Positions 43,184 to 51,421 of a DNA stretch of 64,000 nt are shown piece after piece. The stretch lies in the NCBI GenBank assembly GCA_964601265.1, contig CAZRMT010000001.1, forward strand, positions 1 to 64,000, in the 5' to 3' direction. This DNA comes from UBA4675 sp964601265 (GTDB lineage Bacteria > Bacillota > Clostridia > Christensenellales > Borkfalkiaceae). The notes under the pieces are model-generated. The model saw only the letters and a list, made by a program, of their open reading frames with translations, was not told the DNA's origin and made no database searches. Each line of letters begins with the position of its first letter. The first letter of the stretch is position 1. The position numbers and the translations under genes are program-made.

Positions 43184-44500
43184 ATGGAACGAAAGAAAGT
43201 AGGCGTAATATCGCTCGGTTGCGATAAAAATCGAGTAGATACCGAAAAAATGCTATATTCTCTCGATGGTTTTGCGGAAATAACCAACGAAATAGAAAAG
43301 GCTCAAATTATAATAATAAATACTTGTGCTTTTTTATGCTCGTCTAGGGAAGAGGCGATAAACGAAATATTGAGCTGTAACAGATTAAGAGAGGGCGGAG
43401 TTTTAGAAAAGATAGTGGTAACGGGGTGTTTACCGCAGAAGTTTATTGACGAACTTTTCGACGAACTTGTAGAAGTAGACTTGTTTTTAGGTACGTACGA
43501 TTATTCTTTGCTAAAATTCGGGATTGAAGAAATATATAAGAATAAACGATTAAATCTTGTCGGAAAAGGCGAAGAGATAAAAGACGTAAGAAGGATACTT
43601 ACCTCGCCTTCGCATTACGCTTATTTAAAAATTGCCGACGGTTGCAATAATAGATGTACTTATTGTTTAATTCCCTATATTCGCGGTAAATATTTTTCTG
43701 TTCCGATAGAAGAACTGAAGCGTGAAGTGGCGGAACTAGGATACGTAAGAGAATTGATTTTAGTTGCGCAAGACGTTACTTTATACGGAAAAGATATTTA
43801 CGGAGAGCCGAGTTTGTTAAAACTTTTAAAAGAATTAACGGCTATGGACGAGGTTGGGAGTATTCGTTTATTGTACTGCTATCCCGATATTTTTTCGGAC
43901 GAATTGATAAATGAAATAAAGAACAACGACAAAATTATTAAATACGTGGACATTCCGTTTCAGCACGCAGACGATGAAGTTTTAAAAAGAATGAATAGGC
44001 GAGGAGGCAAAGATAAATACCTCGAACTTATAGAAAAATTAAACAAAATCGACTCTATGGTTATTCGTTCAACGTTTATAAGCGGATTCCCCGGAGAAAC
44101 GCAACAAGCCCACGATAACTTGGTGGATTTCCTAAAAAAAGCAAAGTTTTTTAACGCCGGTTTTTTTGCTTATTCTCGAGAGGAGGGCACGCCCGCTTTT
44201 GCTTTTAAAGACCAAGTTCCCGAGAGAATTAAGCGACAAAGAGTAAAAGAACTGTATTCGGTTCAAAAGGAAATTATGGAAGAACGCCTTAATTCGTTTG
44301 TGGGAAAGGAATTAAAGGTTGTTTGTGACGGAATCGATTATGAAAAACAAAGCTTTTTCGGAAGGGCTTATTTTTCCTGTCCTAACGTTGACGGCGTTGT
44401 GTATTTTACAAGCGACGACGATATAGTACAAGGAGAAGAATATAACGTAACTATTGAAAGTGTGTATAATTATGATTTATACGGAGGAGTAAGAAAATGA
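43184..44500 (+). CDS. rimO: Ribosomal protein S12 methylthiotransferase
   Basis: A 438-residue radical-SAM enzyme adding a methylthio group to an aspartate of ribosomal protein S12. The UPF0004 domain opens with VGVISLGCDKNRVDTEKM, with Cys14 and two further cysteines (NTCAF, TGCLP) binding one cluster. The radical-SAM CxxxCxxC is CNNRCTYC. A C-terminal TRAM-like domain follows. The GCDKNRVD signature separates RimO from MiaB. Its TGA overlaps the pgsA ATG. Confidence 0.95.
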   Translation: MERKKVGVISLGCDKNRVDTEKMLYSLDGFAEITNEIEKAQIIIINTCAFLCSSREEAINEILSCNRLREGGVLEKIVVTGCLPQKFIDELFDELVEVDLFLGTYDYSLLKFGIEEIYKNKRLNLVGKGEEIKDVRRILTSPSHYAYLKIADGCNNRCTYCLIPYIRGKYFSVPIEELKREVAELGYVRELILVAQDVTLYGKDIYGEPSLLKLLKELTAMDEVGSIRLLYCYPDIFSDELINEIKNNDKIIKYVDIPFQHADDEVLKRMNRRGGKDKYLELIEKLNKIDSMVIRSTFISGFPGETQQAHDNLVDFLKKAKFFNAGFFAYSREEGTPAFAFKDQVPERIKRQRVKELYSVQKEIMEERLNSFVGKELKVVCDGIDYEKQSFFGRAYFSCPNVDGVVYFTSDDDIVQGEEYNVTIESVYNYDLYGGVRK

Positions 44501-45084
44501 ATTTGCCAAACAAAATAACGTTAACGAGGATATTTTTAATTCCCGTTTTCGTAGCGTTTTTCTATTTAACGTGTATCCCTTACAATTACGTTTGGGCGGG
44601 AATTGTTTTTATAGTTGCCGCATGTACCGATTTTTTGGACGGGCATATTGCAAGAAAATATAATCTTGTTACGGACTTAGGTAAATTTTTAGACGCTATA
44701 GCCGATAAAGTGCTTGTTATGACGGCTTTTTCCCTTATATTAACGGTAGACGGAATACTTTTAAACAATATCGTCGGAGGAATTGGCGTTGCATTAATTT
44801 TGGCTAGAGAGTTTATAGTTAGCTTTTTTAGAATGATAGCGGCGTCTAAATCTAAAGTTATCGCCGCAGACAAATGGGGAAAAATTAAAACCTTTATACA
44901 AGATATTTGTATAGTAGTTTTGTTATGCGCCGTTGATTTCTTTATGTTAGCGTCGTTTAGTAAAGTTTTGAGAATAATAGGTTTTGTGTTATTCTGTGTA
45001 TCCGTATTTATTACAATCGTGTCGGGAATAGAAATGTTTATAAAAAATAAATCCGTTTTAAAGGAGGAGAATAAAAATGAGTAA
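44497..45084 (+). CDS. pgsA: CDP-diacylglycerol-glycerol-3-phosphate 3-phosphatidyltransferase
   Basis: A 195-residue membrane enzyme making phosphatidylglycerol phosphate, precursor of phosphatidylglycerol used by Lgt and LtaS-type enzymes. The CDP-alcohol phosphotransferase motif D-G-x2-A-R-x8-G-x3-D-x3-D is complete (DFLDGHIARKY then GKFLDAIAD). Start NLPNKITLTRIFLIP is typical. It overlaps rimO by four bases and the next gene by eight. Confidence 0.95.
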   Translation: MNLPNKITLTRIFLIPVFVAFFYLTCIPYNYVWAGIVFIVAACTDFLDGHIARKYNLVTDLGKFLDAIADKVLVMTAFSLILTVDGILLNNIVGGIGVALILAREFIVSFFRMIAASKSKVIAADKWGKIKTFIQDICIVVLLCAVDFFMLASFSKVLRIIGFVLFCVSVFITIVSGIEMFIKNKSVLKEENKNE

Positions 45085-45727
45085 TCAAGAAAAATTAGTT
45101 TCGATTCTCAACGAAAAAAATTTAGTTTTATCCGTTGCAGAGTCTTTTACCGGTGGAGCTATTGCAAAGAATATCGTTTCCGTAAGCGGAGCAAGTAAGG
45201 TTTTTTACGAGGGTATGGTTTGTTATAACGTAAAGTCAAAAATGGATAGGTTGTGCGTGAAGGAAGAAACGATTAAAGAGAACGGCGTAGTAAGCTCTAA
45301 AGTTGCCTATGAAATGGCTTTGGGTTTGTTAAAAACTAATAATTGTGACGTCGCTATCGCAACTACCGGTTATGCGGATAAAAATGATGACGATAAAATA
45401 ATAGGGTTAGGATTTATTGCCGTCGGATATAACGGAAAAATTGCGGTAAGTAAAAACGTTTTTGACGGCGATAGAGAACGTATTATTCAAAAAAGTAGCG
45501 AAAAAGCAATAGATATGGCCATTAAGATTTTGACCGACGGCGACGAGACGGATTGTGACGATGCGATAGAAGAACCGACCATGGAACGTGACAACCAAGC
45601 CGAGGAAGTGTCTGCCGAAAGCGACGAAGTTGTAGAAAACGGTGAAGTTACCGCTGTCGATAACGAAGAAGTTGACAGTAAAGAGGACGTGTCTGAAAAT
45701 AACGGGGAAGAATCTTTTAGCGAATAA
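45077..45727 (+). CDS. Stand-alone CinA C-terminal domain protein with acidic tail
   Basis: A 216-residue protein consisting of the CinA/PncC domain (about 1-152) and a 60-residue tail dominated by Glu and Asp. PncC enzymes deamidate nicotinamide mononucleotide. SVAESFTGG (19-27) keeps the catalytic Ser region, and Lys56 matches the conserved lysine. The usual GIAGPGG loop is replaced by GYADKNDDDK (98-107), so the active site is altered. The N-terminal MoCF domain of full CinA is missing. Its place between pgsA and recA is the classical cinA position. It overlaps pgsA by eight bases. Confidence 0.82.
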   Translation: MSNQEKLVSILNEKNLVLSVAESFTGGAIAKNIVSVSGASKVFYEGMVCYNVKSKMDRLCVKEETIKENGVVSSKVAYEMALGLLKTNNCDVAIATTGYADKNDDDKIIGLGFIAVGYNGKIAVSKNVFDGDRERIIQKSSEKAIDMAIKILTDGDETDCDDAIEEPTMERDNQAEEVSAESDEVVENGEVTAVDNEEVDSKEDVSENNGEESFSE

Positions 45728-45749
45728 GGTGATAAAATAAGGAGAGATT

Positions 45750-46766
45750 ATGACAAACGAAAAACAAAAAGCTCTTGATACGGTATTAGCTCAAATTGAA
45801 AAAAGTTACGGGAAGGGAGCAATTATGAAGTTGGGTTCTAACGTTACTCAAACCGTAGAAGTTATATCTTCGGGTTGCTTGGCGTTGGATCTTGCGATGG
45901 GAATCGGCGGTTTTCCGAGAGGAAGAATAATCGAAATTTACGGGCCAGAATCGTCGGGTAAAACTACGGTTGCGCTTCACGCTATTGCTGAAACGCAAAA
46001 AGCGGGAGGTATTGCGGCTTTTATTGACGCCGAACACGCTTTAGACCCGGTTTATGCAAAAAATTTAGGCGTCGATCTAGAAAATTTATACGTTTCTCAA
46101 CCCGATACGGGAGAACAAGCTTTGGATATTACGGATACGTTAGTGAGAAGCGGTGCGGTTGACTTAATCGTTATTGACTCGGTTGCCGCATTAACCCCGA
46201 AAGCCGAAATAGAGGGAGATATGGGAGATTCTCACGTCGGTTTGCAAGCTCGTCTTATGTCTCAAGCATTAAGAAAATTAACGGGTATTTCTAACAAAAG
46301 TAAAACGTGCGTTATATTTATTAACCAATTAAGAGAAAAAGTCGGAGTTTTATTCGGTAATCCCGAAACAACCACGGGCGGTAAGGCGTTAAAGTTCTAT
46401 GCAAGTATTCGTATTGATGTAAGAAAGGGTGAAACTTTAAAAGATTCTAACGGAATGTATGGAAATAAAACCAAAGCTAAAATCGTTAAGAATAAATTGG
46501 CTCCTCCTTTTAAAACCGCTGAATTCGATATTATTTTCGGCGAGGGCGTTTCTCAAACGGGATGTATTCTCGATATGGGAACGGAACTCGGAATATTTGA
46601 AAAAAGCGGTAGTTGGTATTCCTATAACGGAACAAAAATTGCCCAAGGAAGAGATAAAGCGAAAGATTGGTTAAAAGATAATCCGGAAATTGCAAAAGAA
46701 GCAGAAAACAAAATAAGAGAGTCTTTTAAGCCTAACGAAGAAACAAATTCGTCCAACGAAGATTAA
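45750..46766 (+). CDS. recA: Recombinase RecA
   Basis: A 338-residue RecA that forms filaments on single-stranded DNA for strand exchange and SOS induction. Walker A GPESSGKT is at 65-72. The polymerisation motif, the L1/L2 loops (LTPKAEIEGDMGDSHVGLQ and the NQLREKVGVLFGNPETTTGG region) and the C-terminal domain are intact. AAGGAGAG precedes the ATG. I did not see a Firmicute-type SOS box (GAAC-N4-GTTC) upstream; expression seems to depend on the ftsK promoter. Confidence 0.97.
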   Translation: MTNEKQKALDTVLAQIEKSYGKGAIMKLGSNVTQTVEVISSGCLALDLAMGIGGFPRGRIIEIYGPESSGKTTVALHAIAETQKAGGIAAFIDAEHALDPVYAKNLGVDLENLYVSQPDTGEQALDITDTLVRSGAVDLIVIDSVAALTPKAEIEGDMGDSHVGLQARLMSQALRKLTGISNKSKTCVIFINQLREKVGVLFGNPETTTGGKALKFYASIRIDVRKGETLKDSNGMYGNKTKAKIVKNKLAPPFKTAEFDIIFGEGVSQTGCILDMGTELGIFEKSGSWYSYNGTKIAQGRDKAKDWLKDNPEIAKEAENKIRESFKPNEETNSSNED

Positions 46767-46770
46767 TTTT

Positions 46771-46810
46771 AAAATATCGCAAATTTATTTAAATTTTGCG
46801 ATATTTTTTT
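46771..46810 (+). terminator. Intrinsic terminator after recA
   Basis: AAATATCGCAAA (46772-46783) pairs perfectly with TTTGCGATATTT (46795-46806), followed by more T. Confidence 0.9.
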
Positions 46811-46841
46811 GTTATTTTAGTTTATTTTGTTTTTACATATA

Positions 46842-46870
46842 TTGACAATTGTTAATAAATATAGTAGAAT
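46842..46870 (+). promoter_or_regulatory. Promoter of rny
   Basis: TTGACA (46842-46847), 17-bp spacer, TAGAAT (46865-46870). Start near 46877, giving a leader of about 50 bases. Confidence 0.82.
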
Positions 46871-46884
46871 ATAACTACAAGTAA

Positions 46885-46902
46885 AACGCAAAATATTGCG
46901 TT
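46885..46902 (+). promoter_or_regulatory. Hairpin in the rny 5' leader
   Basis: AACGCAA (46885-46891), loop AATA, TTGCGTT (46896-46902): a perfect 7-bp stem placed about eight bases after the predicted transcript start and ten bases before the Shine-Dalgarno. No T-run follows, so it is not a terminator. Confidence 0.55.
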
Positions 46903-46926
46903 ATGCTAAATAAAGGAGGGTGCAGT

Positions 46927-48534
46927 GTGCAAACGTGTATTAACTCTCTGTTCTTAAGCATAAGTACGGGTGCCTTTATAGGTATCGTAGCCGTATGTGT
47001 AGCTTTATCGTTAGCTATAGGTATATTTGTCGGAAAATTAATAGTAGACAAAATCCGCAGTGCAAAACTCGGAAGTGTTGAATCGATTTTGGCTAAAATG
47101 AAAGACGAAACCGAAATCGAGTGTAAAAACATGAAAAAGGAAGCGCAGTTGGAGGCAAAGGAGCAAAATTTAAGATTAAGACAGGAGTTTGAAAAAGAAT
47201 CAAGGGAAAAAAAGGCAGAATTTGCAAAAACCGAACAAAGGCTTGCGCAAAAAGAAGAGTTGCTTAACAAAAAAGACAGTAACTTATTAAAGAAAACCGA
47301 CGAGGCGGAACAACAAAAGAAGATTTACGAGCAAAAAACCGTCGAATTGGAAAAAATGCAAGAAAAACTCGGTAAACAACACGAATTGATGATTCAAGAG
47401 CTGGAAAAAGTGGCTCAAATGTCCAAAGAAGAAGCAAAAAAACTTATTATGGACGAGATTCAAGACGAAGCAAGAAAAGATTCTGCCGTAATGGTTAGGC
47501 AAATCGAAGCCGAAGCAAAAGACGAGGCAGAAAAAAAGGCAAAAGACATAATAAGTCTTGCAATACAAAAGTGTTGTACGGATCACGCTTCGGAAATTAC
47601 CGTTTCGGTTGTTCCGCTTCCTAACGACGATATGAAAGCAAGAATAATCGGTCGTGAGGGAAGAAATATTAGGGCGTTAGAAAATGCAACGGGTATTGAG
47701 TTGATTATAGACGACACGCCCGAAGTGGTAGTTTTATCCGGTTTTGACCCTGTTAGAAGGGAAGTTGCGAAAATTGCGTTAGAGCGACTTATTCAAGACG
47801 GTAGAATTCACCCCGCAAGAATAGAAGAAACCGTTGAAAAAGTTAAAAAGGAACTTGACGCACAAATTAAGGACGCAGGTGAAACGGCTATGTTCGATGC
47901 GGGCTTGTTTGGGTTACACCCCGAACTTGTTAAATTGTTGGGAAGGTTAAAATTCAGAACCAGTTACGGTCAAAACGTTTTACAACATTCAATAGAAGTA
48001 TCTTTCTTGGCGGGAGCTATGGCGGCTGAACTCGGAGTAGATATTAATCTTGCAAAGCGTGGCGGATTGCTTCACGATATAGGTAAGGCGGTCGATTTTG
48101 AAATCGAGGGAACCCATGCTCAAATCGGAACGGATTTAGCTAAGAAGTATAAAGAAAGTAAAAACGTTGTGAACTGTATTCAGGCTCACCACGGCGATGT
48201 TGAAGCTAAATGTATAGAGGCTATATTGGTTCAAGCGGCAGACGCTATTAGCGGAGCAAGACCCGGGGCCAGAAGGGAAACGAATACGACTTATATAAAG
48301 AGACTTGAAAATTTAGAGGCTATAGCTTCCGGATTTAAAGGCGTTGAAAAGAGTTACGCCATTCAAGCGGGAAGAGAAATAAGAGTTGTGGTAAAACCCG
48401 AACAAGTAGACGATAGTCAAACTTTGTTTTTAGCCAAAGATATTGCAAAGAAAATTGAAACTGAACTCGATTATCCGGGACAAATAAAAGTCAACGTTAT
48501 TAGAGAATTAAGAGCAACGGAATATGCAAAATAA
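46927..48534 (+). CDS. rny: Ribonuclease Y
   Basis: A 535-residue membrane-anchored endoribonuclease that starts mRNA decay in Firmicutes. An N-terminal membrane helix (about 10-35) is followed by a long coiled coil rich in Glu/Lys/Gln (to about residue 215). A KH domain comes next (IIGREGRNIRALENATGIE) and then an HD domain with catalytic HD in GGLLHDIGKA. The start is GTG at 46927, because AAAGGAGGG (46912-46920) is six bases upstream; the ATG at 46903 lies before that site and is unlikely. Own promoter, with a small hairpin in the leader. Confidence 0.95.
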   Translation: MQTCINSLFLSISTGAFIGIVAVCVALSLAIGIFVGKLIVDKIRSAKLGSVESILAKMKDETEIECKNMKKEAQLEAKEQNLRLRQEFEKESREKKAEFAKTEQRLAQKEELLNKKDSNLLKKTDEAEQQKKIYEQKTVELEKMQEKLGKQHELMIQELEKVAQMSKEEAKKLIMDEIQDEARKDSAVMVRQIEAEAKDEAEKKAKDIISLAIQKCCTDHASEITVSVVPLPNDDMKARIIGREGRNIRALENATGIELIIDDTPEVVVLSGFDPVRREVAKIALERLIQDGRIHPARIEETVEKVKKELDAQIKDAGETAMFDAGLFGLHPELVKLLGRLKFRTSYGQNVLQHSIEVSFLAGAMAAELGVDINLAKRGGLLHDIGKAVDFEIEGTHAQIGTDLAKKYKESKNVVNCIQAHHGDVEAKCIEAILVQAADAISGARPGARRETNTTYIKRLENLEAIASGFKGVEKSYAIQAGREIRVVVKPEQVDDSQTLFLAKDIAKKIETELDYPGQIKVNVIRELRATEYAK

Positions 48535-48536
48535 AT

Positions 48537-48568
48537 AAAAATCGCTTACGTTTTCGTAAGCGATTTTT
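48537..48568. terminator. Bidirectional intrinsic terminator between rny and the M29 gene
   Basis: Perfect 14-bp stem AAAAATCGCTTACG (48537-48550) with CGTAAGCGATTTTT (48555-48568) and a TTTT loop; A-rich on one side and T-rich on the other, serving both converging genes. Confidence 0.93.
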
Positions 48569-48586
48569 ATTGTAATTAACAACAAA

Positions 48587-49702
48587 TTATTTTAAGTTTT
48601 CAGGGTTTAAAGGAAGAAGTTCATCAATTACAAAAATACCGTTTTTACGAATTAAAACGTCGTCAAAGTAAATTTCTCCGCCTCCGAAATCTTCACGCTG
48701 AACCAGCACCAAGTCCCAATGCAAGCTACTTATATTACCGTTAAACGCATCGTCGTAGCAACACCCAGGGGTAAAGTGAATCGACCCCGAGATTTTTTCG
48801 TCGAAAAGAATATCGCCTATCGGTTGAGTAATATAAGGATTTACGCCGATAGCAAATTCGCCTACGTATCTTGCGCCTTCGTCCATATCAAAAATTTCGT
48901 TAATTTTTTCGTTGTAGTTTGATTTAGCGTCTATAATTTTTCCGTTTTTAAAAGTGAGTTTAACGTTTTCAAACTTTAATCCTTGTTCTATAGACGGAGT
49001 ATTATAGGTAATGACGCCGTTAACTGAATTTTTAACGGGGGCAGTATAAACTTCCCCGTCGGGGATGTTTAATTTTCCCGAACATTTTACTGCGCCTATT
49101 CCCTTTATTGAAAAAGTAATGTCTGTTTCGGGAGAAACAATTCGTACTTTATCCGTTTTATCCATTAAGCGCTTAAGTGCGTCCATAGCTCTATCCATTT
49201 TGGAATAATCTAAATTACAAACGTCAAAATAATATTTTGCAAATTTTTCGGTTGACATCGACGCAAGTTGCGACATAGAAGGAGTCGGGTATCTTAAAAC
49301 AACCCACTTTGTTTGTTTAACTCTTATATTATGGTGAACGGGAAGGGAGTAATAATTTTGGTATAACGTCATTTTTTCTCCGGGGACGTCCGACAATTCA
49401 AAAGAGTTGTCACCGCCTCGAATACCGATATAGGCGTCCATATTTTTCATTCTTACAGCGTCTACGTCAGCCCAAAGTTTAGTTTGTTCTTCGTTTAATC
49501 CGTAAAGAATAGCCCTTTGAACGGAGTTGTCTATAATATTAACAAAAGGGTACGCTCCGACTTTGTATGCTTCTTCGACTATTGCGATAGGGAGGTCGTT
49601 CGGAACGCCTATTGCGTCAATTAAAACTTTTTCGCCTTTTTTTAAAGAGCAAGAGTAGTTTACAAGATTATAAGCAAGTTTTTTAACGTCATCGTTTATC
49701 AT
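48587..49702 (-). CDS. M29-family aminopeptidase
   Basis: A 371-residue metallo-aminopeptidase of the M29 (AmpS/AmpT/PepS) family, releasing N-terminal residues from peptides in the cytoplasm. The metal-binding C-terminal part is clear: EGARYVGEFAIGVN, then DEKISGSIHFTPG with Glu and His ligands, then SSLHWDLVL. The start at 49702 was chosen because AGGTG precedes it; the longer reading runs into the hairpin upstream. That hairpin is the rpsT terminator, so expression probably comes from read-through. Confidence 0.9.
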   Translation of the reverse strand: MINDDVKKLAYNLVNYSCSLKKGEKVLIDAIGVPNDLPIAIVEEAYKVGAYPFVNIIDNSVQRAILYGLNEEQTKLWADVDAVRMKNMDAYIGIRGGDNSFELSDVPGEKMTLYQNYYSLPVHHNIRVKQTKWVVLRYPTPSMSQLASMSTEKFAKYYFDVCNLDYSKMDRAMDALKRLMDKTDKVRIVSPETDITFSIKGIGAVKCSGKLNIPDGEVYTAPVKNSVNGVITYNTPSIEQGLKFENVKLTFKNGKIIDAKSNYNEKINEIFDMDEGARYVGEFAIGVNPYITQPIGDILFDEKISGSIHFTPGCCYDDAFNGNISSLHWDLVLVQREDFGGGEIYFDDVLIRKNGIFVIDELLPLNPENLK

Positions 49703-49714
49703 TTTTTCACCTAA

Positions 49715-49743
49715 AAAAGTCTTTGTTAAAAACAAAGACTTTT
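49715..49743 (-). terminator. Intrinsic terminator of rpsT, just upstream of the M29 gene
   Basis: AAAAGTCTTTG (49715-49725) pairs with CAAAGACTTTT (49733-49743); on the minus strand the stem is followed by a T-run. It ends only about 12 bases before the M29 start codon. Confidence 0.8.
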
Positions 49744-49753
49744 CTTTTGCAAA

Positions 49754-50020
49754 TTATTTTGTTAATGCATTAATTTTAAGTGCAAGACCGGACTTTTTAT
49801 TAGCTGCGGTGTTCTTATGCATAATTCCTTTATTTACGGAAGAATCGATAAGAGCAAAAGTTTTCGGCATTAAAGACTTAGCAAGTTCTACGTCTTTAGC
49901 TTCGATAGCGGCGTTCAATTTCTTAATAGCCGTTTTAACTTCATTTTTAGCGTCCTTATTATAAAAAGTTTTAGCTTCCGTAACTGATACACGCTTTTTA
50001 GCGGATTTTATGTTTGGCAC
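49754..50020 (-). CDS. rpsT: 30S ribosomal protein S20
   Basis: An 88-residue basic helical protein of the small ribosomal subunit. PNIKSAKKRV at the N-terminus, IDSSVNKGIMHKNTAANKKSGLALKINAL at the end (described in two parts: the serine-rich turn and the KNTAA-KKS helix) are the standard S20 pattern. The start is GTG at 50020 with AAAGGAG eight bases upstream. Transcribed from its own promoter on the minus strand. Confidence 0.97.
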   Translation of the reverse strand: MPNIKSAKKRVSVTEAKTFYNKDAKNEVKTAIKKLNAAIEAKDVELAKSLMPKTFALIDSSVNKGIMHKNTAANKKSGLALKINALTK

Positions 50021-50059
50021 AGTATATCTCCTTTTATTCTTTCTTTACTAACTCTAAAT

Positions 50060-50088
50060 ATTTTAACATATCATACTTTTTTTTGCAA
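50060..50088 (-). promoter_or_regulatory. Promoter of rpsT
   Basis: On the minus strand TTGCAA (50088-50083), 17-bp spacer, TAAAAT (50065-50060); start near 50053 and a 33-base leader. Confidence 0.65.
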
Positions 50089-50134
50089 GAAATTTTTGTC
50101 ATTTTTTTAAATAATTTAATATAAAAAAGGAGAA

Positions 50135-50164
50135 TTAACTAAAAAAACCGTAAATAAATATTAT
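50135..50164 (+). promoter_or_regulatory. Candidate promoter of the dcw cluster
   Basis: TTAACT (50135-50140), 18-bp spacer, TATTAT (50159-50164). The predicted start falls almost on the murI ATG at 50171. An AAGGAG nearby (50128-50133) is too far from the ATG to serve as its ribosome site. Confidence 0.4.
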
Positions 50165-50170
50165 GTTAGT

Positions 50171-50956
50171 ATGAAAATCGGTTTTTACGATAGTGGTTTA
50201 GGCGGGTTGACCGTCTTATCAAAGTTTATAGCACGTATTCCTAATAACGAATATTTTTATTTGGGCGATAACGAAAATGCTCCGTACGGCGACAAAACAA
50301 AAGCCAAGTTACAAGATATTTTTAAACAAAATATGGAGTGTTTTTTTGATAGTAACGTCAAAGACGTTGTTTTGGCGTGCAACACAATGAGCACTACGTT
50401 GTTAAAATGGGCAAGAAAAGAATATAAAGGTATAAATTTTTATCCGATTACGCCTCTAGTTGATTATTCGAGGTTAGATAATAAGTGCTACGTTTTTTGT
50501 ACCGTAAGAACTGCTGAAAATTTTATAAAAGATAAACGATACAAGAAAAATAAAGACAAAATCAAGGTTATTCCTTGTAGCGGATTGGTGCAGTTGATAG
50601 AAGCAAAGAATGTTACGTTTGATGAGCTTGTGACCTTTTTGCCTAAGAATGAAGAAAAAGTGGGGCAGGTGGTGTTAGGGTGTACTCATTACGAAATAAT
50701 AAAGTGTTTTTTTGAAAGATATTATCCCGACGCTTATTTTACCGATAACGTTAACCCTATTATAGAAAAATTTAGTAATAGTGATAAAAGAGGAACTATT
50801 TCTTTTCTAGGTAAATCAAAAGAGATAAATGCGTATAGTTTTCCCAATATTTATAAAAAAATCAACAAAAATGGATTTTTTTTCACTAAAGTGGTTGACA
50901 ATTACCATAAGTGGCTTTATAATATAATCACCACTACTAAAAAAGGAGGATTTTAA
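50171..50956 (+). CDS. murI: Glutamate racemase
   Basis: A 261-residue cofactor-independent racemase giving D-glutamate for peptidoglycan. The catalytic pair of cysteines is present in VVLACNTMSTT and VVLGCTHYE, and the N-terminal GFYDSGLGGLTV holds the conserved Asp-Ser. No Shine-Dalgarno precedes the ATG at 50171, so the start may be leaderless. It heads the dcw cluster here, which is not the usual position but fits the pathway. Confidence 0.92.
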   Translation: MKIGFYDSGLGGLTVLSKFIARIPNNEYFYLGDNENAPYGDKTKAKLQDIFKQNMECFFDSNVKDVVLACNTMSTTLLKWARKEYKGINFYPITPLVDYSRLDNKCYVFCTVRTAENFIKDKRYKKNKDKIKVIPCSGLVQLIEAKNVTFDELVTFLPKNEEKVGQVVLGCTHYEIIKCFFERYYPDAYFTDNVNPIIEKFSNSDKRGTISFLGKSKEINAYSFPNIYKKINKNGFFFTKVVDNYHKWLYNIITTTKKGGF

Positions 50957-50959
50957 TAT

Positions 50960-51421
50960 ATGGCTGTTATTTTTTGTGGCGAAAAAACTCACCAAATAGA
51001 TGAAAAAAACAGAATAAGAATTCCTTCTTGCTTTAAAGCGGATTTAGGTGCGGGGTATGTTTTCGGAAAAGGTCCTAACGGTGTAATAGATATTTTACCT
51101 AAGGAAACGATAGACAGAAGGTTAACGGCTCTACAAGAAAAACTCGGCGGAGAGTTTTGCGACGAGGGAGTTCAAGAGCTTTTATATAATTACGCATCTA
51201 ATTTTATAAACGCATCGGAAGATAGCCAAGGTAGAGTGGTTTTGCCTGAAGAGTTAAGAAAATATGCGAAAATCAACAAAGACGTTGTGACTGTCGGTGC
51301 GATAGATCATTTGGTTTTAATGAGTAGCGAAAAGAGAAGTGAACAACAAAACAAACAAAGTTATTCCGAAACTCTTAGGTTGTTAAAAGACAAGCTATCG
51401 GCGAAAAAAGATGAAGTATAA
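50960..51421 (+). CDS. mraZ: Transcriptional regulator MraZ
   Basis: A 153-residue protein of two AbrB-like SpoVT repeats (EKTHQIDEKNRIRIPSCF near 6-23 and SEDSQGRVVLPEELRKYA near 85-102). MraZ normally binds repeats upstream of the dcw operon and controls it. Here the promoter region before it is occupied by murI, and I found no clear set of MraZ-box repeats in the 15 bases between or upstream of murI. AAAGGAGG precedes the ATG. Confidence 0.93.
   Translation: MAVIFCGEKTHQIDEKNRIRIPSCFKADLGAGYVFGKGPNGVIDILPKETIDRRLTALQEKLGGEFCDEGVQELLYNYASNFINASEDSQGRVVLPEELRKYAKINKDVVTVGAIDHLVLMSSEKRSEQQNKQSYSETLRLLKDKLSAKKDEV

Noticed and set aside
45728..45749. LexA-type SOS box before recA
   Set aside because: No GAAC-N4-GTTC-like sequence is present in the gap or the end of the preceding gene.
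46903..46926. ATG at 46903 as the rny start
   Set aside because: It lies upstream of the strong Shine-Dalgarno (46912-46920), which points to the GTG at 46927.
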